A stretch of DNA of 64,000 nucleotides from Nageia nagi (GCA_050084985.1 JBITNC010000002.1:10974001-11038000); one strand, 5' to 3'; positions 44,623 through 55,099 are shown, counted from the stretch's first letter. The notes: generated by a model from the letters alone, not told the origin. Program-made: numbers and translations.

Positions 44623-44756
44623 TTAAATACACAAAATACATGATGTTTTTGTCATAAAATTTATAGCAAATTGTTTATTACAAACAATCTCATCCAAGTT
44701 GATCACATCACGATTGGATTTATCTATTTGTCTATGACAAAGCATGGGATTGTAAT
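44623..44756 (-). pseudogene. hAT transposase, extreme C-terminus (cut off by the 13.2-kb element)
   Basis: On the minus strand, from the target site, the frame reads HYNPMLCHRQIDKSNRDVIN and then LDEIV, and runs to a TAA at 44625-44623. This matches the tail that follows the dimerisation domain of plant hAT transposases ('VHYNLxL...DxINLDxI'). It is separated from the rest of the gene (57967-58921) by the complete LTR retrotransposon. With the element and one GTAAT removed, the codons join in frame. Confidence 0.75.
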
Positions 44757-44809
44757 TGTATATTAATACATAATCATTACTCCAAGGTTTTTTGAAAGTA
44801 TGATCACTT

Positions 44810-45560
44810 CCGGAGGTGACGTAAGCTAAGCATAATCACAATGGGTTTAAGAATCGTTTCCGAAAGTGATTACTTCATTATGAAAGAAGAAAAGCCCCTC
44901 GAAGTTAATGTTGAGTAACCCGGGTTCCGGAAGAGATGACGTCAGCGATTTCAGGCCTTAACCCAAAACCGGATCCCGGAAGTGACGAGGTCAGCGAGGA
45001 GTGATCAAATAGCCGGAGCCGGTGAGTAAAACATTCCTGAAGTATGAAGATGACGTCACGGGGAGGACGATGTTCACATTTTTGAATGAAACCGGGTCCT
45101 GGAAGTGATGAGGTCAGCAAGAGATAATCGAAGAAGTCGGAGCCCGTAAATTAAGTGTTCCGGAAGTAAAGCGTTCCGGAATAAGATGATGACGTCACAG
45201 AGGATAAGATAGTCGCATTTTGGTAAAGACCGGGTTCCGGAGATGATGAGGTCAGCAAGGGGTGATTAAAAAGGCCGGAGTCAGTAGATAAAGCGTTCCG
45301 GAATGAAATGATAAAAGCTCAGTTGTGGAAAAACCCGGGTTTCGGAGAAAGCGAGTAAAACATTCCGGAAGTATGAAGATGACGTCACGGGGAGAATAAT
45401 GTTCACATTTTTAAATGAAACCGGGTCCCGGAAGTGATGAGGTCAGCAAGGAGTGATCAAATAGCCGGAGCCAGTGAATAGAGCATTCCGGAATGTAGAG
45501 ATGAGAACAGCAAAGAGAGATCAAATAGCCGGAGCCAGTAAATAGAATATCCCAGAAGAG
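44810..45560 (+). promoter_or_regulatory. Array of TGACGTCA (CRE/bZIP-type) and TTCCGGAA palindromes in U3
   Basis: Exact TGACGTCA palindromes are at 44937-44944, 45051-45058, 45190-45197 and 45380-45387. There is a TGACGTAA near 44817 and four TGATGAGGTCAGC or TGACGAGGTCAGC variants. Each is paired with one or more TTCCGGAA or TCCCGGAA words. TGACGTCA is the classic binding site of bZIP factors (TGA/CREB class). The array is in the part of the LTR expected to hold enhancers. The 3' LTR has lost two sites by CG-to-CA change. The binding role is inferred from the motif. Confidence 0.6.
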
Positions 45561-45742
45561 ACGAGGACAACGAGAAGTCGGATCACAGTCATCAATAGGC
45601 CGTATCATCTGCAATCTGCCCAGTTTTGTAATATTCTGCCAAGTGGCATATGTAGGTAGTATCAGTTAAAAGAAGGTTAGAATCTTGAAGCCGTTTTGTA
45701 AACGTTTCTGTTCTGCAATTCTTGTAACTGTTGTTGCTTCAG

Positions 45743-45752
45743 TATAAGTATA
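45743..45752 (+). promoter_or_regulatory. Possible TATA box of the 5' LTR
   Basis: TATAAGTATA, conserved in the 3' LTR at 57362-57371. It lies downstream of the bZIP-type array and upstream of the pyrimidine-rich R/U5 portion, as expected for the transcription start of an LTR. The start point itself cannot be seen. Confidence 0.4.
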
Positions 45753-46352
45753 TGAAAATAAAGTGAAAGAAGGGTCGGAAGCCCTAGTATTGCTCTTTAC
45801 ATTTGTTCTCGAAGACCTGTAGTTTTTATCAGTAATATGATACCATCTTGACCTTTCTTATCTAGCACTCGTAATTGTCATTCTTAATTTGGTTACATCG
45901 TGGCAGCTTGGCTTGTTTCCTGAATGGTAATCGCGAGCTGCTAGTATAACTGTGTCTGCTACATGGTAGAGTAAAGCTGGGAAACTATTAGAGAGTGAGA
46001 GCTTGTATCGTAGCTGCTACACTAGATTCAAACCAAGGTTTCACACACTGTGAAAGCCCGCGCTGAACTAGTGATCCACCTTTGCTTTCTCTTGTTACCC
46101 TAAGCCTTTTTGCTTAAATTCCTCGCACTCTACTCCTTTTTATTTTCTTTCCTGTTACCCTAACCCTTTTGCTTAAATTCCTCGCACTCTACTCTTTTTA
46201 TTTTCTTTCCTGTTACTTCTTCTACACCCAATGTATAAGGAACCGGCCTTCTCCGGAGATCAGACTGTCACCATAGTCTGTTCTTGATTTACTTTGGTTA
46301 AGATTGTTCGCGGCGCATATATTACACAATCCTAATCAACAGTATTTCTTTT

Positions 46353-46370
46353 TGGCACGCTCGGTGGGAC
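46353..46370 (+). other. Probable primer-binding site
   Basis: TGGCACGCTCGGTGGGAC lies 11 bp inside the 5' LTR end. It resembles the TGGCGCC-TGTGGG type sequence found at this place in plant Tat/Athila-like elements. The complementary tRNA was not identified. A near-inverted copy occurs just inside the 3' LTR. Confidence 0.5.
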
Positions 46371-46489
46371 ACGAAGAAACTTATTGGCGACTCTGCTGAA
46401 GCACTATCTATGGTATGTATTAAAGCAAATTATTTGTAAATATCATATGTGCTTTTGAACCTGTCACTTTCTTTTGCAACCTAGAGTTT

Positions 46490-48169
46490 ATGTGGACAAG
46501 ATCTAAAACTAGAGCAGCAAAAGCACCGGATTTTAGAACGTTAGATACTCCTAAGAGAAAGACCCTGATCAAGTCCAAGTCTCTGAATAGTATCAGCTCC
46601 CTAAAATCCTTTACCAAGCCAAAATCATTCAATCTTCATACTAGAAATACCTCTCCTAAAATGGCTAATCCAGCTTAGAATATTTATCCGAAATGGGACA
46701 ATGGGGTACCAATAGCCCTGGCGGTGTTGCATGACATCCCAGCAAATGTTTTCAAAACCCTTCCGGAGTTTGATGCGACTTCAGAGAAAACGGCTTATGA
46801 GCATTGTGTTGATGTAGCTGGCCTAGCTAAGATTCACAATATCCAGCATGAAGATGTCATGGTGAGATTACTGGCTCAGTCTTTCAAGGGAAAGGTCCTA
46901 GATTGGTACAGGGGCCTTCCTAATGGATCTATAACCACTTGGGCTCAATTGGCAGAGCCCTTTATCTTGGAATTTAATGAATTAGGAGATCCTTTTTCTT
47001 TGTTAACACAGTTCACTTCAATCAAAAGATATGAGCAAGAAAATATCCCTGATTTCAATATTAGATTCCAAAAAACTTGGATGAGAGTCCCAATGCCAGT
47101 TAGGCCTCAGCAATTTCAAGCCTTAATGTATTACCTGAGAGCCTTTCCTCCGGATCTCTCTCTGCAAATCCAAAATTCCGGAGTAAATACTTTCCCGGAG
47201 GTCTATAGACAAGCAGTATATGCTGAATCCTGTCTTATTGCAGTTGGAAAATTGCCAAGTCGCATGCCAATGCCTTATTTTCCAGTAACCGCTCAACAGC
47301 AAATTTTGAGACCTCAAGCAATTAGTTTGGCTCCACCACTGGGCAGCATCTCCGCCCCTGTCCAACAGTGGCCATCACCCTTGCCAGTCCCTAGAGCTCC
47401 CTTGGCTTTACCAGCCCCTTATCAGCCTAATATGAATCAAGGGGTAGCTTTATCGATGGAGATTCAGGAACTCCGAAACTTGTGTAGAAATATGGCAAAC
47501 CAGATTACCATTCTAAGCAGACAAAACAATGCAAGAAGATATCTTTATCCTGCTGTAGAAAAAACTCAGCATGTGTTGAATGAAGATGTAAGCCAAGCTT
47601 CCTCTTCCGGGTCAGCCACGGGTTTGTGTTTGGCCTGCAATGATGCTCATGAACAAACCACATGCCCTGTTTATCAGTACCAGGAGTATCTATCAAGAAG
47701 TGGGGGTATTCCTCCGCCCGGTGTAGCTGATGACGTAAACCAAAATGTGAACCTGATGAATTTTACACCGGCGGATATAGGAGTTTTTGTTGTGGAAACA
47801 AGATCAGGAAAAAGTCCCCTAGTCTCCAGCATTCCGGAAAGAAAAGTTGAACCCCAAAAGAGTTCCGGAGCAGTGTTTCCTAAAAGGCAAGATGCAGTTC
47901 CCGGTTCTAAGGAAAAGATCCCGGAAAAGGAAACGGTTTCCCAAAAATTCCCGTTTCCGGAAACCAAACCAACGCCCAAAGCTAATGATCAAAATCTCCG
48001 GAGGTTAAGGTTCCCTTCACTTACCAAGCACCAGAGAAAACATTATACTCTACAGCTTCAGGAAAAATTTACTGACAGATTCAGAAACAAAATTGGCGAA
48101 CCTCCGGCTATCCTAGAGTTCAACATTATGGCGGAGCTAAAGAGAACTCCAGCGAGTGTCCTTGTTTGA
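46490..48169 (+). CDS. gag: Gag polyprotein region, with an in-frame TAG at 46676-46678
   Basis: Structural protein that packages the RNA. Starting at ATG 46490 (MWTRSKTRAAKAPDF) the frame is interrupted once by TAG (46676) and continues in the same frame to 48169; the long open part starts at 46724. Retrotransposon-gag fold features: FKGKVLDWYRGLPNGSI followed by TTWAQL, then FNIRFQKTWMRVP (about 46880-47090). A Pro-rich linker follows, then a variant zinc knuckle CLACNDAHEQTTC (CX2CX3HX4C, one residue shorter than usual before His) near 47630-47670. The end overlaps the protease frame by 14 nt. The TAG is one transition away from CAG. Confidence 0.85.
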
Positions 48170-48599
48170 AGCTCAAAAAATTCCCGGACAAATTGATTTA
48201 CTGAAAACATCTCTTATAGCATTGAATGAAGGAATGGAAAGAGTGCTTAATCTTTTTGAAACATCGAAATATCCGGGGATGGGAAAGAATAAACCTCCAG
48301 CTTTTTACATGACTCTGGAAATCGAGGGATATGTACTCCATAATTGTTTGGTTGATTCTGGGGCAGCTACTATTGTGATGCCTAAAGCAGTGTGCGATGT
48401 AATGGGGTTGCCTATGACAAGAACATCCACCGGAGTATTACAACTGGATTCCACACCTGTCAAAACAGTAGGAGTAATCAAGGATGTAGTCCTAAAAATA
48501 CATAAGTGTCCCTCTGTAATTATTATTCAGGAAGTTGTAGTTGTTGAGCTGCCCCTTTGTTCGGGCTATGTCTATCTAGAGAGTTTACAGCTAAGATAG
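48156..48599 (+). CDS. Retropepsin-type aspartic protease region
   Basis: Cleaves the polyprotein. The active-site box LVDSGAATIVMP has its catalytic Asp at 48354-48356 (DSG rather than DTG, which is tolerated). The protein continues through VKTVGVIKDVVL and IIIQEVVVVELP, typical strands of retropepsin. The frame differs by +1 from gag. The expected C-terminal block (LFGLCLSREF) is in the next frame from 48557, so the family sequence is broken by an indel in the CCCC run near 48553. Either two single-base indels compensate each other or the junctions are recoded. Confidence 0.8.
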   Translation: MSLFEAQKIPGQIDLLKTSLIALNEGMERVLNLFETSKYPGMGKNKPPAFYMTLEIEGYVLHNCLVDSGAATIVMPKAVCDVMGLPMTRTSTGVLQLDSTPVKTVGVIKDVVLKIHKCPSVIIIQEVVVVELPLCSGYVYLESLQLR

Positions 48600-50473
48600 G
48601 GGGTTATCTAGCAATGGATTACACTCATTATTTGATCCCTTGTGGGAATAAGAGGGTAAGACTAAATAATGAGGAAATTTCTGAGTTTCACGTAGAGAAA
48701 AAGGAGGAGGTTTGCGCAAACTTTGGTGAATTGGAAGAATCAGACGAATTGCTGGAAGAGCTGCAAACCGAAGACCCTTGTAGTATGAGTATGCTCAACA
48801 CCATCTACGACGTGGAGTTTGGAAATTATTGTTTAATAGAGCCAGAATCTTTCATCCCGGAACTCAGAAGGGAAGATTTCAGGAGAAATGAAGTGTGGGA
48901 GATGTCTTTTGATGGGGCAAGATCCAAAAATGGATCCGGAGCCGAGATTATCCTAACCAACCCAATTGGTAAGGTACATAGATTTTCTTTCAGACTCACC
49001 TGGTTATGTTCAAATAACGTGGTTGAATATGAAGCTCTTTGCCTGAGACTAGAACAAGCTATCAAAATGAAAATTCAGTGTCTAAAGATCAAAGGGGATT
49101 CAGATTTGATCGTGAAACAAGTGACAAGTAAATGTTCAGTCAAACATCATTATTTGAAAGCCTACAGGAATCGGGTTTGGGATCTGTTTGAGCATTTCGA
49201 AGCATTGCATATTCAGTCGATTCCAAGGAGATTCAACCAAGAAGCTGACGCATTAGCACAAATGGGAGCTAGTTTTGATCCCACAAATGACTGGTTCCGG
49301 AGAAAGGGTGTTCAGCTCATTTTCAGGCCATCAGTTCTGGATAATGATTCCTTTTGGCAGGTTTTCCGGGACGAAGCTCAAATTAATCAGTTTTTATTAC
49401 AACAAGCGGTATGTCATGCAGTAGGAGAAGAGGACTCCGAAGTTTTCCGGGAACAAGACATAATTCAGCTGAATAACAATAAACTCCCTAAAGATGTGAT
49501 TCCATTCGAAGGATTGTTCGACAGGAGTGACCAGGTAAAAAGAAAGGGTATGAATATAAACCCGGATAACTATAAAGAACATGAAGTTTTTCCGGGTAAG
49601 TCATTAAAAATTGGTATATCTAATACTCCGGAACAGATTCAGGAAATTGTACAGTTATGCAGAACGTATGTTGATGTTATTGCTTGGTCTTATGATGATT
49701 TAAAGGTTTTTGATAAATCAGTGATACATCATACAATCGAGTTGATAGATGATGCTAAACCGGTCAGACAAAAACAAAGACCAGTAAACCCCAAGATCGA
49801 AGTTGCCATGAAGCAGGAGGTGCTGAAACTGTACAAGGCTGGGATAATTTATCCCATCAAGCATTCCACTTGGGTAGCCAATCTTGTGCCTGTCCGGAAG
49901 AAAAATGGCGAGATAAGGTTGTGTGTAGATTTCCGGGGTTTGAACAAAGTATCATTGAAGGATCATTACCCCTTACCTCCAATGGAACAAATACTAAATA
50001 CTGTAGCCGGAGCTGAAAAGTTCTCTTTGATAGACGGTTTCTCCGGGTACAATCAGATTTGGGTCCAGAATGAAGATCAGTTCAAAACAGCTTTTACAAC
50101 TAAATGGGGCACATTTGCTTTTCAGAGAATGCCATTTGGACTATCCAATGCAGGGGCTACCTTTCAGAGAGCTATGGATTATGCGTTTGGAGAGCTGGTA
50201 AATAAGAGTCTGTTGGTATACCTTGATGATATTACTGTTTTTTCTCACGACAGAAACATGCATGTTCAACATCTGGAGCAAGCCTTCATCAAATGTAAGA
50301 GGTATGGTATATCCTTAAATCCTAAGAAGTCTATCTTCGCAATAGATGAGGGTAAATTATTGGGCCATGTCATTTCAAAAGAGGGATGGGCTATTGATCC
50401 GCATAGAGTTAAAGCTATAAATGACTTGTCTCTCCCGTCTAATAAGAAGTCTCTGCAATCTTTTCTGGGTTAG
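48557..50473 (+). CDS. pol: Pol: second RNase H followed by reverse transcriptase
   Basis: A 638-codon open frame; the counted first codon is TTG, so it is a continuation of the polyprotein, not a true start. Residues 1-35 end the protease. Residues 113-240 are an RNase H of the archaeal-like type with all four acidic residues: D119 (SFDGA), E157 (VVEYEAL), D181 (GDSDLIV) and D231 (NQEADALAQ). Residues about 390-638 are a Ty3/gypsy RT: LCVDFRGLNK, D493 in LIDGFSGYNQ, MPFGLSNAGATFQ, and the catalytic YLDD at 555-558. The RNase H lies before the RT, unlike the usual Tat order. A TAG ends the frame just before the RT connection (INFVRRF follows in frame). Confidence 0.9.
   Translation: MFGLCLSREFTAKIGGYLAMDYTHYLIPCGNKRVRLNNEEISEFHVEKKEEVCANFGELEESDELLEELQTEDPCSMSMLNTIYDVEFGNYCLIEPESFIPELRREDFRRNEVWEMSFDGARSKNGSGAEIILTNPIGKVHRFSFRLTWLCSNNVVEYEALCLRLEQAIKMKIQCLKIKGDSDLIVKQVTSKCSVKHHYLKAYRNRVWDLFEHFEALHIQSIPRRFNQEADALAQMGASFDPTNDWFRRKGVQLIFRPSVLDNDSFWQVFRDEAQINQFLLQQAVCHAVGEEDSEVFREQDIIQLNNNKLPKDVIPFEGLFDRSDQVKRKGMNINPDNYKEHEVFPGKSLKIGISNTPEQIQEIVQLCRTYVDVIAWSYDDLKVFDKSVIHHTIELIDDAKPVRQKQRPVNPKIEVAMKQEVLKLYKAGIIYPIKHSTWVANLVPVRKKNGEIRLCVDFRGLNKVSLKDHYPLPPMEQILNTVAGAEKFSLIDGFSGYNQIWVQNEDQFKTAFTTKWGTFAFQRMPFGLSNAGATFQRAMDYAFGELVNKSLLVYLDDITVFSHDRNMHVQHLEQAFIKCKRYGISLNPKKSIFAIDEGKLLGHVISKEGWAIDPHRVKAINDLSLPSNKKSLQSFLG
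48893..49276 (+). other. Second (archaeal-like) RNase H domain, placed upstream of RT
   Basis: Domain entry within the pol frame. The order SFDGA, NNVVEYEAL, KGDSDLIV, NQEADALA is complete, so catalysis is plausible: degradation of the RNA strand in RNA:DNA hybrids. No second copy is found between the gypsy-type RNase H (ends about 51010) and integrase (from 51132), where this domain occurs in the decayed element at 3080-3490. Confidence 0.9.
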
Positions 50474-51147
50474 ATTAACTTTGTCAGAAGATTTATTCAG
50501 GATTTCTCAAACATTATCAAACCTATCACCTGGATGCTAAAAAAAGATACTCCTTTTGTATGGACTGAGGAAGGTAAAGAAGCTTTTCAAAAATTAAGGT
50601 AGCAATTACAAAAGCTCCTATACTGAGAAATCCAGATTTTAGCAAAGAATTTATTCTATACGCATATGGTTCAGATACTAGTGTTGCAGCCGTTTTAACC
50701 CAGAAGTACGAAAGAAATGAAGAATATCCAGTCGCATTTTTCAGCCAGACTATGAATAGTTGTGAGGAAAAATACACTTTCATTGAAAAACAGGTCCTGG
50801 CTATTGTGAAAGCACTTGGTAAGTTAAAACATTACATTGCTCAGAGCAGGATTTTGATTCTAACTATACACCCGGATGTTAGGTCTTATGTTATGCAGGG
50901 AGAATTGGGAGAAGGGAGACCCGGGTGGATTTCAAAAATTCTAAAATACGATGTGGAAATTCGGCCCACCAAGCTCATAAAAGGAAGAGCACTTTGTGAG
51001 CAACTTGCAAAACCTACGATACCGGAAAAGGAGATGGTATGCTTTGTTGAACAAGAAACCCCGGAATCCATACCCGGAGATATGACAAAGGATTGGATGG
51101 AGCAATTAAGCAAATATTTTAGACCGGAAAATTGCCAGGAAACATGA
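50474..51147 (+). pseudogene. RT connection and degenerate gypsy-type RNase H
   Basis: After the TAG at 50471 the frame continues as INFVRRFIQDFSNIIKPI (RT tether), then shifts near 50600 into the frame that is open at 50752-51147. The RNase H shows FILYAYGSDTSVAAVLTQ, where the first catalytic Asp (TDAS box) is gone, and LTIHPDVRSY, where the Asp of TDH is replaced by Ile. The Glu of IEKQVLAIV is kept. Loss of these residues fits takeover of the activity by the second RNase H. The frame ends at 51147, and the integrase continues in another frame. Confidence 0.8.
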
Positions 51148-52358
51148 ATGCATCCCAAAGAAGGCGATTCAAGATACACGCCCAGAATTACACGGAGATA
51201 GATCAGATACTTTATAGGAGAAATCACGATGGCGTTTTGCTAAGATGTGTACCGGCAACAAAGTCAGCTAAGCTCATTGAAGAGTTTCATTCCGGAGAGT
51301 CTGGAGGTCATTACTCCGGATACACAACAGTGGGTAAGATCATTCAGGCGGGATATTACTGGCCCACTATGTTCAAAAAGGCTTTTGCAAAGGCACAAAA
51401 TTGTGAGAAGTGTCAGAGGTATGTGGGAAGAAAGAGAAATGCGGCATTACCATTGGAACCAATCCAAGTAGAAGAACCCTTCCAACAGTGGGGGCTGGAT
51501 TTTATCGGAGTCATCAATCCAAACTCCTCTTCCGGACACAAATTCATCCTTACTGCTACAGACTTTTTTACCAGATGGGCGGAAGCAGAGGCCGTAAAAG
51601 AGGCAAATTAGAAGACTGTTCTGAGATTTGTGGAAAATTTAATTACCAGGTATGGTGTTCCTCAAACGATAATTTCGGATAATGGTTTGGCATTCGTAGG
51701 AGCTGAAGTTATTGATTTCGCTATGAGATTAGGTATCTATTGGAAAACTTCCTCAAATTATTACCCCCAGGGTAATGGTTTGGCTGAGTCCACAAACAAA
51801 AATTTGATTCGGATTCTCAAAAGAACAGTGGAGGATAATCCCCGGACTTGGCACGAAAAGCTCAATTGGGCATTGTGGGCAGATAGGATCACAGTAAAGT
51901 CAGCCATTAAAACCAGCCCATATACATTGGTATACGGTAAAAGGGCGGTATTACCAAGTCATTTTGAGCTTCCGGTTTTAAAAGTTTTGCAGGAATATGG
52001 TGAGGATTTTGAATCTCTCGAGGTTCGGATGAATGAACTGTTGCATCTAGAAGAGCTCCGGAATCAATCATATCAAGACCTCCGGAGAAGAAATGAAATA
52101 GTAAAAAGATGGTTTGATGGTCGAAAATCAACTCTGGATACTTTCAGAGAAGGAGATTTAGTATTGAAATGGGATGAGGATAGAGCTAAACCGGGGAAAC
52201 ACAAAAAATTCGAGTCCATGTGGTCCGAACCGTATGTAGTAGCTAAATGCGTTGGGAAAAACGCCTTTGAGCTGGCAAAATTAAATGGGTGCAAATTGCC
52301 GATTTCAGTTAATGGACAGCACCTAAAGCGATATAAGACCGCAAGCGCGGGACAGTGA
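51132..52358 (+). CDS. int: Integrase, interrupted by TAG at 51609-51611
   Basis: The frame starting at 51132 is read through one TAG to 52358. Zinc module H53-X6-H60, C91-X2-C94. Core: first Asp in WGLDFIG (residue 123), then after the TAG the second Asp in IISDNGLAF and the Glu in GNGLAEST, with 35 residues between them (DD35E intact). The C-terminal part includes VLKWDEDRAKPGKHKKF (a chromatin-type insertion tail, no chromodomain seen). The nonsense codon falls between the first two catalytic residues; it is again TAG where CAG would fit. Confidence 0.9.
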
Positions 52359-52843
52359 TTGTTTTTGAAAAAAAATATGGTTTTGTACACATTGTAAATA
52401 GTGTGCCGTTTGCATTTATTTCAAGTTGTCGTTATGGTTGTCAGTTATTTATTAGTAACTTAGTGGTAGTTGTACTTTTGCGTCGGCAGAATTGAAGTTT
52501 CCAAAAGGGTATGGAGAATCAAATCTCGAAGTTCCCGAAAAGAGCGCATAATATCAAATCGGTTATTAATGCTACTATCCGTGAGGATATTGTGCGCGTT
52601 CCAAGAGATTGTGCATCAATCAATGAAAGGAGCTATAAAAGGACCAAGAGCACTACTCGCCAAAATACCTAAATTCCAGAATTCATAAGAAGTATTCTCT
52701 GACAAATTTGCAAAACTAGTATCTACTGCGCATTGCCAGGAGCTGTGGAATATAGCAGAAGAATCCGAGTAAAGCAAAGTGTTGGTTAGGGGTGACAGAA
52801 GTGAGACAAGAAGAGTTGATAAGCGCAGCACAAGCAAACAGAA
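52359..52843 (+). other. Spacer between integrase and the extra coding region
   Basis: No coding signal. AT-rich start, then an A/G-rich segment. If the downstream ORF is expressed from a spliced RNA, the acceptor should be here; several AG sites exist but none stands out. Confidence 0.4.
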
Positions 52844-53940
52844 ATGAGCTTAGGATCATCGGCGAAGACAACAAGGAAAATAACGGACTCCATGGAGTTA
52901 TTGTGGGATACTGAAATTACAGCTCAAAACAAGAACCCCAAGGGCACAGCTGAAGGTAAGTGCCCAAACTTCAGTTTTAATCATATAGCACATTCACCAA
53001 TGGGGTCGGGTCTCATGTATTTCATTCCCCATAGATGCTTTCCTGCACCTGAGTTGATAGAGTTTATAAAGGGGGCATTTGATCCTGCAACCAGGATAGT
53101 CAGAGACTTGCAAGGTAGAACTATCTTAAATTTGGATTCCATTTCAGTAGCAAAGGCTTTTAATCCACCCTCCCCTATGCGTTCCCTTGTGCACATTGAT
53201 TGGTATATGACCCCCAGTTCCAATCTGAGAGCAAATATCACGGCCTGGCTAAATAAAAATGCAGCTGGGACTGTAAAGTTTATGGAGTTCCCCAGTTCTG
53301 AGCTCCCGCTCTCCAATTTTTCTGCACATCTGCAATTATTATTATCCATGTTGGCCATAGCAGCGGGCGAAGAGACAGATAGGTATGTCTCGCCATCAAA
53401 ATTAGCTATTGCATACCAGATTTCCCATCCAAACTCTCCTACAATGTATGACTGGCCATTGCCCTTTCAGATGGAATATCTGAACAGTTAGAAAAGATTA
53501 GTGAGGGATTTCATTTTTCGTATGTGTCACACATTATTTGGATGATGATTCATCAGAATGCCGATGTTTTCAAGAATTTAACCTTGGTTCGGACTGATGA
53601 AAGAGGGTCTCAGAAGCCAATGGACCAATGGACTGAGGAGGTGAGATCTTCAGCGGATTATTACTTCTTTGTAGAAAGCTTTTTGGTTCCTGCAATGAGT
53701 TTATTTACCCCCGCAGTTCCAAGATTATCAACAGCTTCTAAGCTTTACCTCCGGATGCCACATGGAGAGACCAGGGACTGGTTCTTCATAGAGGAGGGGA
53801 CTTTCATCAGGCTTTATGGGTTTTCTGGGGCTCCTTTCTTACTACCGGTCCATGTAACGGATTGGGTTTTCAGCATGGAATACGCCAGACAAATGGATTA
53901 TATAGATTCTAAATATGGAGCTGCAGCAAAGAAGAGGTAG
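52844..53940 (+). CDS. Extra ORF of the retrotransposon, N-terminal globular part
   Basis: Open stretches 52844-53491 and 53524-53940 (different frames; the second is open from about 53461) belong to one protein broken by an indel near 53455. It starts MSLGSSAKTTRKITDSMELL. It has a module with VRDLQGRTILNLDSISVAKA, then AHLQLLLSMLAIAAGEETDR, and a second module with ETRDWFFIEEGTFIRLYGF. I recognise no enzyme or envelope feature: no signal peptide, no membrane anchor. The first module resembles plant transposon-associated proteins of unknown function (tentative). It occupies the env position but looks cytosolic or nuclear. Confidence 0.7.
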
Positions 53941-55099
53941 TTTATGCCCTTCCTCATAAAGTGCACGACTTGGTGCTTCAAAGCAGGGGAGCAAATGAAC
54001 AATTAAAAGGTAAATTGTTGAATTTAAAATTGAAAGAACTTAGTCAGTATTTGCTATATGATTCGGAGGATATCTTTGGCAAGAGGTTGAGGGGCCAGCC
54101 CAACCCCTCGAGTTTCAGAGCTGAATCCAGGCCGGAGCTGCTTAAATGGCGAAACCTGGAACATGAAGACAAGGTAATGCCCACTGCCTTGATTACTAAA
54201 GATTTATTGCCGCCGTGGTTGAGTTTTTACAGCAAAAAGGCTAATTTTGACCCAAAAACAGATTCCATCTCCAAAAAGTCTTTGAAAACCTTAAGAGATC
54301 AGAGATGGAGTGAAGAAAAAATAGCCGCCTTCACCCAGTACCGGATTGAGTCCGGAAATCGGAATATCCCTCTAGATTCCGATTTAGATGAGAAATTTGA
54401 GATGTGGAGAATAGAACATCCTACAGACATCCCTGCAAGCGAATGTCCCAAGCATCAGCTCAGGAGGAGCGACCCGAGGGAGGAACCAGGGAGGTTTCCA
54501 CGGAAACAGCAGCTAGGAGGCCCGGGAGGGTGTATACTGTTAAAAGGAAAGTCCAAAAGGAGATGGCACTGCTCCCACCACCGCCAAAGAGAAGAAGGAG
54601 CCCTACTCCATTAGGTACGCTCTCTACTCCCTCTTCCCCTGTTTCTCTTACTCTTGCTCTGTCTATTCCTACCACGCCCATTTCCATCCCAAGTTCACTT
54701 CCGCAAATTCCAGCAGCCATTCCAGCTTCACGCATCCAATCTCTCATAACACCACCACCGCCTATTCAATGGCAAAGCTCCCTTCCCCTCACATCTAGCC
54801 CACAAGTTCCCCCCATCATTAGCGTCACTACAATACCGTCATCACCTTCGCCATCTCCGCCTCCATCATCCTCTCCTCCATCCATTCCAGCTCTTCCTGC
54901 CGTGGATCCATCCGGCAGTAGTGTCCCCGGGCCCAGTCAAGCTAGCCCCGTGACACCAGCACAGCAGATCGTGGCCTCCTCCTCTCAGGAGTTGAGCGCC
55001 GGATCTCCATTCATTATGATATCCGGGCAACAAGTATCTGTGGACGGCATCATGCAGCAGTACCAACAGATGAAACAGGGACGAGATGCATGGATGTAG
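53940..55099 (+). CDS. Extra ORF, middle part: charged segment and proline/serine-rich linker
   Basis: The 53961-54614 frame (open back to about 53935) gives a helical charged segment (LLNLKLKELSQYLLYDSEDI) and the region LLPPWLSFYSKKANFDPKTD. Near 54440 the protein moves to the frame 54404-55099, with PPPPKRRRSPTPLG, a basic nuclear-signal-like cluster, then more than 120 residues dominated by Pro and Ser, and GQQVSVDGIMQQYQQMKQGR. A TAG at 55097-55099 precedes the coiled-coil part in the same frame. Confidence 0.65.

Larger units (their letters stand above)
44757..46341 (+). repeat. 5' LTR of the 13.2-kb retrotransposon
   Basis: Starts TGTATATTAATACATAATC and ends AATCCTAATCAACA. The first 800 bp (U3) contain repeated TTCCGGAA and TGACGTCA words. 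A possible TATA box, TATAAGTATA, is at 45743-45752. Its right end contains a 65-bp tandem duplication (TTCCTCGCACTCTACTC twice, 46094-46215). By eye it differs from the 3' LTR at about 26 substitutions and two small indels. Confidence 0.95.

Noticed and set aside
44905-45614. Minus-strand open frames in the LTR with repeated SLPGPGF
   Set aside because: Produced by the tandem CCGGAAGTGATGAGG words; the same frames recur in the 3' LTR and there is no coding context.
54460-54747. Minus-strand open frame opposite the proline-rich linker
   Set aside because: A shadow of the Pro/Ser-rich plus-strand coding; codons give Gly/Glu-rich text with no family.
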